Assembly (NCBI RefSeq): GCF_028368975.1
Contig: NZ_JAQNDM010000002.1
Span: 2,242,007-2,306,006 of the forward strand
Length of the DNA: 64,000 bases
Origin: Stigmatella ashevillena
Lineage (GTDB): Bacteria > Myxococcota > Myxococcia > Myxococcales > Myxococcaceae
Reading direction: 5' to 3'
In this document: piece after piece, positions 25,104 through 33,849 of the stretch
Layout: each line of letters opens with the position of its first letter
How positions within the stretch are numbered: the stretch's first letter is position 1
Notes under the pieces: generated by a model
Databases searched by the model: none
Told to the model about the DNA's origin: nothing
The model's input: the letters and a program-made list of their open reading frames with translations, nothing else
Made by a program: the position numbers and the translations under genes

Positions 25104-25450
25104 CACGCTCCGCTCCGTCCGCCGCTCCCGAGCGCCTCCAGCGCCACCCCGACGGTGGCCACCTGCGCTCCTGGCGGCACCAGCACCCGTGCGCCCTGCA
25201 CTTCGATGATGACCGCCACCGACTGCGCCCCGGCCTCAACGGACTGCTGGGCCTTGGGCTGAGGGCCGCGCACCAACCTCACCAGGGGGATTGCTCCTTC
25301 CTCCTCACTCCGCGCTGGCTCCGCCAGTCGACTGGACCACCGGTAGAGCGTACCTGCCGTAAACTCCTGGCCCTTGCAGTACTCCCCGGCGCTCTGCCCG
25401 CTGGTGCGCCAGTCCTCCACTCGCTTCTTCCACACCTCGATGTCTGCCAT
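25103..25450 (-). CDS. tnpA: IS66-type TnpA accessory protein
   Basis: About 115 residues from ATG 25450 (GTG 25459 alternative). The N-terminal helix-turn-helix type segment 'VWKKRVEDWRTSGQSAGEYC' with 'FTAGTLYRWSSRL' is characteristic of IS66 orf1. The C-terminal end 'VIIEVQGARVLVPPGAQV' also fits. The frame looks intact, but tnpB is truncated and no tnpC is present, so the element is dead. Confidence 0.75.
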   Translation of the reverse strand: MADIEVWKKRVEDWRTSGQSAGEYCKGQEFTAGTLYRWSSRLAEPARSEEEGAIPLVRLVRGPQPKAQQSVEAGAQSVAVIIEVQGARVLVPPGAQVATVGVALEALGSGGRSGA

Positions 25451-25820
25451 GCGCGCCACCTTGCGCGCTCTCCCTCAACTACTCCAGACGGGGCTCATGC
25501 AGCGGATACGGCGAACAGGCGCAGCCCCTCATGGTGGCGAAGCGCACGTCTCCCGCTGCTGGCTTCACATCTTCCTGGCGTGTAAGGACAGAAGGACGCA
25601 ACTATTCGATGTGCCCCATCCTGGCGCGAAGGACGAATACGCCATTGCAGAGACACTCGCGGGGCGCACTCGGGCTCGCCTCCATGACCCACGTCCTCGA
25701 CCAGAGAAGCCGCCTGAAGGGCCCCCGTTGCTGCCGCTTGTGGAGGGAATACGGCGGGATGACGAATCCGAATCGCTTCGAGCGATTACGAGATAGGGGT
25801 GGTGTTCGTCATAGGCAAGC

Positions 25821-26030
25821 TCCACGGCCCCGAGGTCGTGTTCGGCGCGAACGCTGGCAGCCACCATGCACGGCACCGGGCAGGACCACGGCTCCGAGGT
25901 GGTGCTCGGCACGGGCGCAGGTCGCCACTACGCACCGGGTGGACACCAGAGCCCGAGATGACGTTCAGCATGGACGCTGGCGACCAACACTTACCGGGTG
26001 GGTGCCACAACTCCGAGAGGACGCGGCGCA
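25821..26030 (+). repeat. degenerate tandem repeat, unit about 58-64 bp
   Basis: Units start at about 25821, 25885, 25942 and 26001 and share a pattern like 'ccacggccCCGAGgt.gtg.tCgGC' followed by 'CGC.GG...CCA' and 'caCCGGGtgg'. Translated in different frames the first three give related peptides ('HGPEVVFGANAG', 'HGSEVVLGTGAG', 'PEMTFSMDAGDQ'). This may be the relic of a repetitive coding sequence. The remainder of the 25460-26248 gap has no gene I can support. Confidence 0.4.
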
Positions 26031-26248
26031 TCGGTGAGCGTTTCATTCCGAAATCGGTGAACGGGTTCGACCGGGACCCGCCCCCGCACCCGCCGCCATG
26101 CTTCTGGAGCCCGCTCCAGAATTGCGGCGGATGCCTTGCCCCTCGGGTGCGCTCGGCTCCCTCACCTCTGCGGGAGACCCATCCGCTGGGTTCTGGCCGT
26201 GGCCCGGTCTCGCCTCGGAGGATGGAGCCCATTCCCGTTGGGGGCTGA

Positions 26249-27598
26249 ATGAGAATGCATCGGGCTGCCGCGCTGCTGCTGCTGGTTTGGCTGACGGGCT
26301 GTGCTTCGGGACGCGTGGTGCGCTTGGAAACGGGCCGGGGACCTCCGGTCGTCTTCACTCCTCACAGCGGCGAAGCCGGACCGGTGGAGGTGGAGCGGCG
26401 CGAGTTCAAAGAGTCCGTGGCCCAGCTCGCGCGGCAGATACGGCTCTCGGCCAATCCCCAGCGGGACGCACAAAATCTCCTGGGTGTGGAGGCCCGCAGC
26501 GGCACGTACCTCGTCAATCCGCGCACCCGGCGGATGACGCCGATGGAGGGGGCTGCACTGGACTCCGACATGCCGCCAGCGGCGGTGGAGCTGACGCGGG
26601 CATATCTGCGTTGGTGCGAGCACACTGGACGCGAGGGCGACTGTCTGCGCCTGTTGGTGGACAGCCCCATTTTGACCGGAGACGGGCGCTATGCGCTGGC
26701 CATGGCCCTGGCCCAAGGCGTGGTCCTGGAAGAGATGTTGGACGCCTTCAAGGGCATGGCCAACCCGCACGCGGCGCTGTCGGCGGCGCTGTGGACGATG
26801 ACCCTCTATCTGGTCCTCTGGACGGTGCCCGAGCCGGTGAGCAAGGGCCTGGCTGCTGTGATGACGGCGACAGCCATTGTCTACCTCGGGGTGGACACCT
26901 TCTGGACGCTGATAGAGGGTTTCAAACGGCTGGTGGAAGAAGCGGACCGGGCCACCACGTTTGACGAGCTACGCGACGCGGGCGAGCGCTACGGCAAGGT
27001 GATGGGCCGGAATGCGGCACGTGCTTTCGTGCTGTTGGCGACGGTGGCCGTCGGTAACACGGCTGCGGGGTTCGCCAGCAAGGTGCCCACGCTGCCCGGC
27101 TCCGCCCAGGCGGCGGCGCTGGCTGGGGGCCGCGCGGGCCTCCGCCTTGCCGCCGTGGGCGAAGTAGGCGCGGTGGCCGTGTCGGGCGAGACCGTCACCG
27201 TGGCACTGGCCCCCAACGCGGTGTCCATGACGGCGCAAGCGACGGGGGGCACGGCTGCCGCCCCAGTGGACGCGGAGGGCCACGACCACCACATCGCTAC
27301 GAACAAGTGGTGGAAGTCCACGAACAATGAAGGCCCATGGTCACCTCAGTTCCAGAAGATTTTCGACAAGGCGGGTATGTCGCTGGACGACCCTGCCAAC
27401 ATCGTCCACGTCAAGGGCCACGAGGGGCCCCACCCGCTGGCGTACCATCAGCAGATTTTCCGGCGGCTGACCGACGCAACCGAGGGATGCCGTACCATGG
27501 CGCGATGCCGTGAGGCGCTGACAGCCGAACTCGCCCGGTTGGGGCAGCAGATCGCCACTTCGGGCACCAGGCTGAATAAGCTGGTGACGGGCACCTAG
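26249..27598 (+). CDS. SitA-like polymorphic toxin lipoprotein, AHH-type nuclease
   Basis: 449 residues. Lipoprotein signal with lipobox 'VWLTGC' (Cys18). The body resembles myxobacterial SitA-type toxins, lipoproteins that move between cells by outer-membrane exchange: 'VVFTPHSGEAGPVEVERREF', hydrophobic helices at about 180-230, and an Ala/Gly-rich stretch. The C-terminal domain from about 345 has the AHH nuclease pattern: 'HHIATNKWW', 'PWSPQFQKIFDKAGMSLDD', 'NIVHVKGHEGPHPLAYHQQI', with conserved His-His, Asn and His residues. Such domains belong to the HNH/Endo VII group and are expected to cut nucleic acid in susceptible relatives. The next gene, 21 bp downstream, encodes an Imm11-type protein, which fits a toxin-immunity pair. 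Confidence 0.75.
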   Translation: MRMHRAAALLLLVWLTGCASGRVVRLETGRGPPVVFTPHSGEAGPVEVERREFKESVAQLARQIRLSANPQRDAQNLLGVEARSGTYLVNPRTRRMTPMEGAALDSDMPPAAVELTRAYLRWCEHTGREGDCLRLLVDSPILTGDGRYALAMALAQGVVLEEMLDAFKGMANPHAALSAALWTMTLYLVLWTVPEPVSKGLAAVMTATAIVYLGVDTFWTLIEGFKRLVEEADRATTFDELRDAGERYGKVMGRNAARAFVLLATVAVGNTAAGFASKVPTLPGSAQAAALAGGRAGLRLAAVGEVGAVAVSGETVTVALAPNAVSMTAQATGGTAAAPVDAEGHDHHIATNKWWKSTNNEGPWSPQFQKIFDKAGMSLDDPANIVHVKGHEGPHPLAYHQQIFRRLTDATEGCRTMARCREALTAELARLGQQIATSGTRLNKLVTGT

Positions 27599-27619
27599 AT
27601 GCGGCACCACAATGAGCCT

Positions 27620-28189
27620 ATGCCAAAGCGGTACTTCGACCTGCATGACGACATGCGCATTCGGGGACGATGGTTGCTCGGCACTCCCACAGATGCTCAA
27701 GGTCGGGAGGTGGACGACCCGTGGATGTTCTATCGGGGCCAACGACTCCCGGACTTGGGCCGCTTGAAGCTCCCCGTGACTGTGCCCGGCATTGCGCTTG
27801 ATTTCTCACTCGCGGCGTTCGCGGCCCCGGTGGTCCACGCCCGCGTGGCTTCCGTGCTCTCGGAACTCGCGCCCGAGGAGGTGCAAACCCTACCCGTGGA
27901 GATTGAGGGCCAGTCGGAACAGTTCTTCATTCTCGTGGCCACCCAGCTGATTCGCTGCATTAACGAGAAGGCCACCGAGGAATTTCAGAAGTGGACGCCG
28001 GAGGACGGGCGCCCTGAGAAGGTTGGAAAGTACCGAGACATTTGGGGAATGCGGATTGACGCCTCCCAGGTAGGCGACGCGAAGGTGTTCCGCGCTTGGG
28101 GATGGCCCATCGTCCTGATCGTCCGCGAGGAAATCCGCGACGCACTTGAGCGCATGGGCGCCACGGGAACGAAGTTTGAAGAAGTTTAA
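27620..28189 (+). CDS. Imm11-family immunity protein
   Basis: 189 residues from ATG 27620; an in-frame ATG at 27599 touches the toxin stop, but family members usually begin near 'MPKRYFDL'. The layout is typical of the Imm11 (DUF1629) family: 'DLHDDMRIRGRWLLG' at the start and 'DIWGMRIDASQVGDAKVFRA' plus 'WPIVLIVREEIRDALE...' at the end, finishing 'TGTKFEEV'. Expected to bind and neutralise the nuclease domain of the neighbouring toxin in the producing cell. Confidence 0.82.
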   Translation: MPKRYFDLHDDMRIRGRWLLGTPTDAQGREVDDPWMFYRGQRLPDLGRLKLPVTVPGIALDFSLAAFAAPVVHARVASVLSELAPEEVQTLPVEIEGQSEQFFILVATQLIRCINEKATEEFQKWTPEDGRPEKVGKYRDIWGMRIDASQVGDAKVFRAWGWPIVLIVREEIRDALERMGATGTKFEEV

Positions 28190-28228
28190 GAGCGCGTGGA
28201 AAAGTTACGACTCCAGCAGGCGCTCGTA

Positions 28229-28262
28229 TCGGTTACACACTCTTTCGCTCCCCATCCCCCAG
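28229..28262 (-). repeat. 33-bp relic shared with the IS701-like fragment
   Basis: This stretch matches 31497-31530 with only a few differences, including the 'ctctttcgctc' core. On the minus strand it reads GDGERKSV then a stop, a piece of IS701 transposase. The rest of 28190-28453 shows no gene. Confidence 0.45.
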
Positions 28263-28453
28263 CGGATGGCGCAGACCCAAAGCCCTGTGGTTCCGCAGCG
28301 ACGCCCACTCTGGACACGACGATGCGCACGCTCCAGACGTTGTCGATCAACGTTTTCGAGAGCGCGGGACGCCTGGACAGCCAGCCCAGTTCGATGTCGA
28401 ACCCGGGCTGGGGGGAGCTCGAATGCAGGAGACGGCAGTTGACTCCGTTTCGC

Positions 28454-28888
28454 TCAGCAGTTCGCCGGCGCACACTGCCCATTACAACTGTAGATGCAGT
28501 CGATGAGTGAATTACAGCTCACGGACCACCACGCATCGGGATCGCTGCACCAGCCATTGCTCCCCACCGACGCGCAGTACTGGCTGACAGGTTGCTGTTG
28601 ATAGTAATAGAGGCCCTGGAAGCACATCGCAGGAAGGCGGGTGCCGACGCTGCACCATCCGTTGCGGTACATGTATTGCGAATAGGTAGACACGACTTGC
28701 CATATCTGACCATGGAGCCCGGTCCTCGGGTCGCAGCCGTAGCTCGTCGAATGCTGGTCGAGCGGAGCCAAGTCTCCTTCGTGGAGGCTTGCTTGGTCAA
28801 CCTCGTCCACCTGTGCGTTGCAGCCCAACATCATGAACATGCTGAGCGCGGATGCTGCGAACAGCGAGAGTGCTTTGCTTGGGTTCAT
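28454..28888 (-). CDS. small Cys-rich lipoprotein of unknown function
   Basis: 144 residues from ATG 28888, after a G-rich ribosome site. Lipobox 'FMMLGC'. The mature part contains many Cys and Tyr/Trp residues ('GCDPRTGLHGQIWQVVST', 'NGWCSVGTRLPAMC', 'CNSLIDCIYSCNGQCAPANC'), suggesting a compact disulfide-rich fold. Two 'NGWCS' motifs could mark an internal repeat. No family recognised. Confidence 0.6.
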   Translation of the reverse strand: MNPSKALSLFAASALSMFMMLGCNAQVDEVDQASLHEGDLAPLDQHSTSYGCDPRTGLHGQIWQVVSTYSQYMYRNGWCSVGTRLPAMCFQGLYYYQQQPVSQYCASVGSNGWCSDPDAWWSVSCNSLIDCIYSCNGQCAPANC

Positions 28889-28962
28889 CTCTGTCCCCCC
28901 CTTTGGAGCGGAGAATCGCCCCATGTGCTGGCAGACAATGCTAGCAGTGAGGCTGTCGAGTG

Positions 28963-30721
28963 CCTAGGACACGGATCGGTTTCCAGCCCCAGTAAATTCG
29001 AGCATTTAGCGAGAGGATCGACAAGAGCCCTCAGATTTGATCAGGTGGCCACCCTACTTGGCAAGTAACATCCGAGAGAGGTGACCATGGGGATCATGCG
29101 GTGGAGGCCGCCGGAGCCATTGAGCGAGCAAGAAGAGCAGTTCGTGAAGAGGATGGGGAGGAAGGGAAAGCTGTTTGCGTTCCTGCGCCAACATCGCCAC
29201 GAGCTGTTGGATGAAGCCTTTCAGGAAGAACTGGAAGGGATGTACCGAGACACGGGAGCGGGAAAGACGCCAGTGCCGCCAGGACTGATGGCGATGGCGA
29301 CACTGTTGCAAGGCTACCTGGGAGCCTCGGACGCAACGATGGTGGAACTGACAGTGTTCGACCTGCGAGTGCAGATGGTGCTGGATTGCCTGGGACAAAC
29401 AGAGCCTGCCTTCAGCCAGGGAGCCTTCTACGACTTTCGGCATCGTCTGATTCGAGAGCAGATGGACCAGAGGCTGTTGGAAAAGACGGTGGAGGTGGCG
29501 CGCCAGCGGATGAGGTGGGAGGCGCGCCAGACCAAGAGCCTGCTGAAAGTGGCCATCGACTCGAAGCCGTTGGAGGGAGCGGGGCGAGTGGAGGACACGA
29601 TCAACCTGTTGGGCCATGCGGCGCGCAAGGTGGTGATGTGTGTGGCCAAGCACTTGGAAATTTCAATGAGTTTGGTGTGCCAAGAGGCAGGCATCCCCGT
29701 GTTGCTGGAATCGAGCGTGAAGAAGGGGCTGGATGTGGACTGGAACGAGCGTGAGCAAAAAGCCCGAGCGCTCCAGAAGTTGTACAAGCAGGTAGAGTCC
29801 TTGAAGAAGTGGCTGAAAAAGAACCTACCTGAGTACGTGACGCAGGCCCCGTTATCCGAGCACCTGAAGACGCTGGAGCAGGTGAGCCGCCAGAATCTGG
29901 AGCCCGACCCCAACGGAGGAGGAGTGCGAATCCGCCGGGGAGTGGCCGAAGACAGGCGAGTGTCCATTGAAGATGGGCAAATGCGCCACGGCCGCAAGAG
30001 TCAGAGCAAGCGTTTCAACGGCTACAAGCAGCACATCGCCACGGAGTTGGAGGGGGACCTCATCCTTGCGTGTGAAGTGACGCCCGCGAATCGTCCCGAG
30101 CAGGAGGCAGCGCAAGCGCTCCAGAAGGACATCGAGCGGCAGGGCTTACAGATTGCAGAATTGTATATAGATAGAGGGTATATCAACAGCCCAGTAGTGG
30201 AGGAGGTACAGAAGAAGGGCGGCGAGGTGGTCTGCAAGGCTTGGGGCAGCCAGAACGGAGAGTTGTTCGCCAAGTCCGCTTTCCATCTGAACATGAGCCG
30301 ACGGACGGTGACGTGCCCTGCTGGGCAGAGCCAGTCCTTCACATTGGGCAGCGTGGTGGAGTTTGAGGCACAGAAGTGCGCGAGCTGTCCGCTTCGAGAG
30401 AAGTGCACAAGCGCTGCCCCTGGCAAAGGCAGGACGGTGTCCATCGCTGAGAACGAGTCTCTTCAGCACCAGTTGCGCAAGCTGACGAAGAGCCCTGCTG
30501 GGCGAGCGCGCTTGCGCCAGCGCGTCAGCGTTGAACACCGATTGGCTCATCTGTCGCGAAGGCAGGGGCATCGCGCTCGGTATCGAGGTATTCGCAAGAA
30601 CGTCTTTGATTTGCGTCGCGCTGCCGCCCTTCAGAACATCGAGTCATGGCAACGCCAATCAGCACCTGCTCAGCAGCATGGGGAACCGATGACGGGCTCA
30701 TAAACCGGTCGGTGTTCTAGG
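28963..30721 (+). mobile_element. IS1182-type insertion sequence
   Basis: One transposase gene bounded by imperfect inverted ends: CCTAGGACACGGATCGGTTT (28963-28982) against the reverse complement of 30702-30721, 17 of 20 bases matching. CTAG occurs at both ends (28964-28967, 30717-30720) and could be the palindromic target duplication. A 10-bp direct repeat GAGGCTGTCG also flanks the element (28949-28958, 30721-30730), so the exact boundary is not settled. Confidence 0.65.
29087..30703 (+). CDS. IS1182-family transposase
   Basis: 538 residues from ATG 29087, with GAGAGAGG upstream (GTG 29081 also in frame). The N-terminal DUF772-like region has 'VPPGLMAMATLLQGYLGASD'. The DDE catalytic core shows 'VAIDSKPLEGAGRVEDT' (first Asp), 'LYIDRGYINSPVVEEV' (second Asp) and a C-terminal Glu in 'RQRVSVEHRLAHLSRRQGHR'. 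A Cys cluster 'CASCPLREKC' lies between the last two. The gene looks intact, so the element may still be active. Confidence 0.88.
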   Translation: MGIMRWRPPEPLSEQEEQFVKRMGRKGKLFAFLRQHRHELLDEAFQEELEGMYRDTGAGKTPVPPGLMAMATLLQGYLGASDATMVELTVFDLRVQMVLDCLGQTEPAFSQGAFYDFRHRLIREQMDQRLLEKTVEVARQRMRWEARQTKSLLKVAIDSKPLEGAGRVEDTINLLGHAARKVVMCVAKHLEISMSLVCQEAGIPVLLESSVKKGLDVDWNEREQKARALQKLYKQVESLKKWLKKNLPEYVTQAPLSEHLKTLEQVSRQNLEPDPNGGGVRIRRGVAEDRRVSIEDGQMRHGRKSQSKRFNGYKQHIATELEGDLILACEVTPANRPEQEAAQALQKDIERQGLQIAELYIDRGYINSPVVEEVQKKGGEVVCKAWGSQNGELFAKSAFHLNMSRRTVTCPAGQSQSFTLGSVVEFEAQKCASCPLREKCTSAAPGKGRTVSIAENESLQHQLRKLTKSPAGRARLRQRVSVEHRLAHLSRRQGHRARYRGIRKNVFDLRRAAALQNIESWQRQSAPAQQHGEPMTGS

Positions 30722-30982
30722 AGGCTGTCGGCAAATGGTCAAGCTTCGCACTTTTCGGGCAAGCCACGCTGTACCAAGGCTCCCCATGCCGGAGTTTCTG
30801 CGCCCCTCGGGGCGCCGCGCCATCAGTCCTCTTTAACACTACTGAGTCAGGGTCCCAGAGGGTGAAAGGGGAGGCCGAACGGGTTGCGGCCAGTGCGCTC
30901 GGAGTGGGAGTGGTGACAGGTGGGGCAGCGAGGCAGCCAGGAGGCAATCACCCGAGCCATGGCAAGCCGAGCGGTGATAGTA

Positions 30983-31074
30983 AGGCGGCTTAAATAAATA
31001 ACTTTTCTGAAAGTACTTGGCTACCCGAGCGAGAGTACTGGTCGAATCAGTGTGGTTATTTCTTGAAGCCGCCT
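30983..31074. repeat. 92-bp AT-rich inverted-repeat element
   Basis: The arms AGGCGGCTTAAATAAATAAC (30983-31002) and the reverse complement of 31055-31074 match at 17 of 20 bases and enclose 52 bp containing two AGTACT sites. It is unusually AT-rich for this genome. It carries no open frame and could be a MITE-like or recombination-site element. Nothing recognisable is present in 30722-30982. A short protein-like frame at 31142-31270 ('NTAQVVQLPVLLGAALEMIR') has no family I know. Confidence 0.5.
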
Positions 31075-31404
31075 AACCGTTCACGGGATGGAAGGCGGTT
31101 AGGAGGGGAAGCAGGCAGAACCCAGGCCGACATGGTAGGTAGTGCACGGAGTGTTCTACCTACAGGGTGAGGCCATCCGAATCAATACCGCTCAGGTGGT
31201 CCAACTGCCGGTGCTGCTGGGAGCAGCGCTGGAGATGATACGAGAGTTAGAGCAGGACAGGGGGCGAGCTGATCGTCCCCGCGCCGCTCACGTCTTCGGC
31301 CGAAGAGCAGGTGTCGTCGCGCTGAGAGAGCCCCGTTCACCCCCTCAGCTTGCTCAGCTCTCACGCCGCTCGGAAGACGGGGTCGGTGCAGCGCACACTG
31401 ACGT

Positions 31405-31674
31405 CTCGGTCGCTCCATTTCGAGTCCACCGCGAAGTGCAATAACCGCTGGTGCACAGCATCTACCCTCTTGGGGTCCGGACATGCGCGCGCTGCAATCG
31501 GTTCCACACTCTTTCGCTCCCATCCCCCAAAAGCCCCATGGCGTACAGCGCGAACGAGCCTCGCCGACTCTCCTCTTCCAGCACATCGCCGATTCTCTGG
31601 AAATACCTCTCCAGTCGCTGCAGCGCCACCCATCGAAAGCTCCATACTTCATAGGTAGGAACTCGGACGGACAA
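31405..31674 (-). pseudogene. IS701-type transposase, N-terminal fragment, frameshifted
   Basis: Minus strand: 'LQRLERYFQRIGDVLEEESR' and 'GSFALYAMGLLGDG' in one frame, then 'ERKSVEPIAARACPDPKRVD' and 'AVHQRLLHFAVDSKWSDRDV' in another. The joined text is the start of an IS701-family transposase. One G is missing from a GGGG run near 31522, as the relic at 28229-28262 still has it. Homology ends near 31405; the DDE core is absent. Confidence 0.75.
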
Positions 31675-31827
31675 CTCAACTACCGCCGACTCGAGCAGCC
31701 TTCGACTGCTCGCTCCCTACTCTTCCTTACTCCTAACGCAGTAGTGGTAGCCCGCTGGCTCCAGCCCGCGCAAAGGCCGCCCCATTCCGGAACAGCAGCA
31801 CGGTGGCCGGGCTGGGCAGGGGACACC

Positions 31828-33813
31828 TCACGTCCTTGGAGAGAACACAACGATAGAACTGGGCGTGACCAACTGGTCGTCCTTGTCCGACGGGCCCACC
31901 GTGCTTGGCCGGGGAAGGATCTCTGTATTCCATCGATCCAGCGACAGCCCGCAGAGTTTCTTGAGTGCGCCCACCTGTGTGGGCGATTGGGAGGTGACCG
32001 CAAGGATTTCCGAGGATCCGTTGGCGTCTCTGATATCCACCCAGATTTTCATGACATCAGAAGCCAGGATCTCCGCGACCGGGACTTTTCCGGAGATCAC
32101 AGGAAACCAGACCGCAGGGGAAAAGACATGCAGCTCCAGGAGCTGGATCCCCGAGTTTGGGTAGTCCTTGAAGAACTGGCGAATACCCGCCAGCGTTTGC
32201 ACGAAAGGGTGCAGCGGATTCCACAAGCGGTACTGCCCGGACGCCACGGGCCCCATTCGAACGTGGTGAAACTTTGCCGCGTCTACGAGCTGTAGGGCCT
32301 TGGCCACGGCAGGCACGATGATGCCAAGATCCCGGCTGTCCTTTGGATCTCCAGGTGCGCGAAGGGGCGGAGGGTATGTTTGGGGGAGACGCGCTGCAAC
32401 GGCGAAGATGGGGGTATCCCCAAAGCGATAGGCCAGCGAGTGATGAGGACTGGAGGGCAGCCACCCGCTGGGCTCAGTGCCAAGAATGAGCTTGGTTACT
32501 CGTGCTCCTTCCATGAGATTCTTGGCCTGTCGGCCGAGATCCGGGCTGTTGTCCTCATTTCTGCCGACGGAAACGATGACGCATTCACCGCTGCCTGGAG
32601 TGGGAACGAGCAACGGGGCGTACAGGAGTCGGAGTCTCCGGGATACGCCGACTCGCGGAACTGCAGTGCTGGGGGCCAACTCATTGGGGCTGTCGATACT
32701 TGGCTTGTCCAGACCATCCGCCAAGCGAAATCCCAACTCGTCGGGAAGCCAAGCGATGGGCCTGGAACCGGACGATGCATGACTCCTGCGCTCCCAAACG
32801 GCGTCCATCAGGCGGCCAAGCAGGTCCATCAGGTCGGCGTAGTTCTCGTAGAGCACGGGAGTAATGCCCAAGCGCGTCTGGAAGAATTGGACGTCGGGAG
32901 GATCCCGGTTGCTTCTCTTGAAGCTTTCCTTGGCAAAGAGCGCGAAATGTGGATGAGGGCCTGGACCGTAGTGATGGGCGATCTCCCCAAAAAGATTGAT
33001 GAGGTAATCCTCGAGCAGGCCAGAGCCGAGGAACAGCAACGACCGCCGGGAGAAGACCTCGGCGAAGGCCCGCCGGAAGTGAGGCTGCGCGTTGATGGCC
33101 CGCTGGTACTGCTGGTGCCCTACAACGACCTCATCCGCCAGCACGCGGCGGCGCTGCTCATTGATAACGAACTCCGTGTCGAGGTTCTCGGGCCGCTCGG
33201 CCTGTCCACCTAGAAAACCTTGCAGTGCCCAGAGGATGGGCCGTGCCGGAGCGTCCAGCGAGCGGAGGACTTTATGGCAGTCCTCGACGCTTCGGCCAAG
33301 CACCTCGGGAACGTCCGTCTCGTCCCTCTTTGCTGTCAGCGAGGCTGTGCCCACCCGGTCTGGGCCCGTCAGCACGTTGGCGCGAGACTGCCGCAACCTG
33401 CTAACGACGTACAGATCATCGTAGTTCGTGGTGAGCACCAGCGGCCAGTAGCAACGGGCGAGCGCCGCTGTCGAAGGGGGGATGTCACAGGTGCCCGCAG
33501 CCTTGCCGCTTGCGTTCAGCGCCTTGCGATATGCCTCGGCCCGGTGCTCCGCATCCAGAGAGTTCAGTCCCATCAAGGCCTTGTCCGCCAAGCGGTACAG
33601 TTCCGGGGGCTCTGGAGCACTGTGGGTCACCGGGTCCGAGAGATGGTCAAGGATCTTCTGAGGAATCTCCACCCCGCCTTCGTTGGCCAGCCCCTCAAGC
33701 ATCTTCAGCCAACTCGTGCAGGCAGGGACGCTCATTCCCGAACCGATGAAGGGGACGAGCAAGCCGCGCCGGTAGGTGCTTGCGAGGTGTGGCAGGATAT
33801 CGTCGAATTCCAT
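31828..33813 (-). CDS. SIR2-family (SIR2_2-like) protein, likely defence effector
   Basis: 661 residues from ATG 33813, AGAGG 6 bp upstream. The N-terminal SIR2-like domain (about 1-290) has 'LLVPFIGSGMSVPACTSW' (NAD-binding), 'LVLTTNYDDLY' (Asn130, Asp132) and 'RSLLFLGSGLLEDYLINLF'. The position that normally carries the catalytic His ('HG') reads Gln-Gly ('ILWALQGFLGG', Gln198). The C-terminal half (about 390-661) is a separate unrecognised domain, perhaps the sensor. SIR2 domains of this sort deplete NAD on phage infection. Third gene of a minus-strand operon with the phosphorylase-like and lipoprotein genes. Confidence 0.75.
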   Translation of the reverse strand: MEFDDILPHLASTYRRGLLVPFIGSGMSVPACTSWLKMLEGLANEGGVEIPQKILDHLSDPVTHSAPEPPELYRLADKALMGLNSLDAEHRAEAYRKALNASGKAAGTCDIPPSTAALARCYWPLVLTTNYDDLYVVSRLRQSRANVLTGPDRVGTASLTAKRDETDVPEVLGRSVEDCHKVLRSLDAPARPILWALQGFLGGQAERPENLDTEFVINEQRRRVLADEVVVGHQQYQRAINAQPHFRRAFAEVFSRRSLLFLGSGLLEDYLINLFGEIAHHYGPGPHPHFALFAKESFKRSNRDPPDVQFFQTRLGITPVLYENYADLMDLLGRLMDAVWERRSHASSGSRPIAWLPDELGFRLADGLDKPSIDSPNELAPSTAVPRVGVSRRLRLLYAPLLVPTPGSGECVIVSVGRNEDNSPDLGRQAKNLMEGARVTKLILGTEPSGWLPSSPHHSLAYRFGDTPIFAVAARLPQTYPPPLRAPGDPKDSRDLGIIVPAVAKALQLVDAAKFHHVRMGPVASGQYRLWNPLHPFVQTLAGIRQFFKDYPNSGIQLLELHVFSPAVWFPVISGKVPVAEILASDVMKIWVDIRDANGSSEILAVTSQSPTQVGALKKLCGLSLDRWNTEILPRPSTVGPSDKDDQLVTPSSIVVFSPRT

Positions 33814-33849
33814 GAAGCCCTCTTGGAGGCCACGCCACGGCACTGACAG

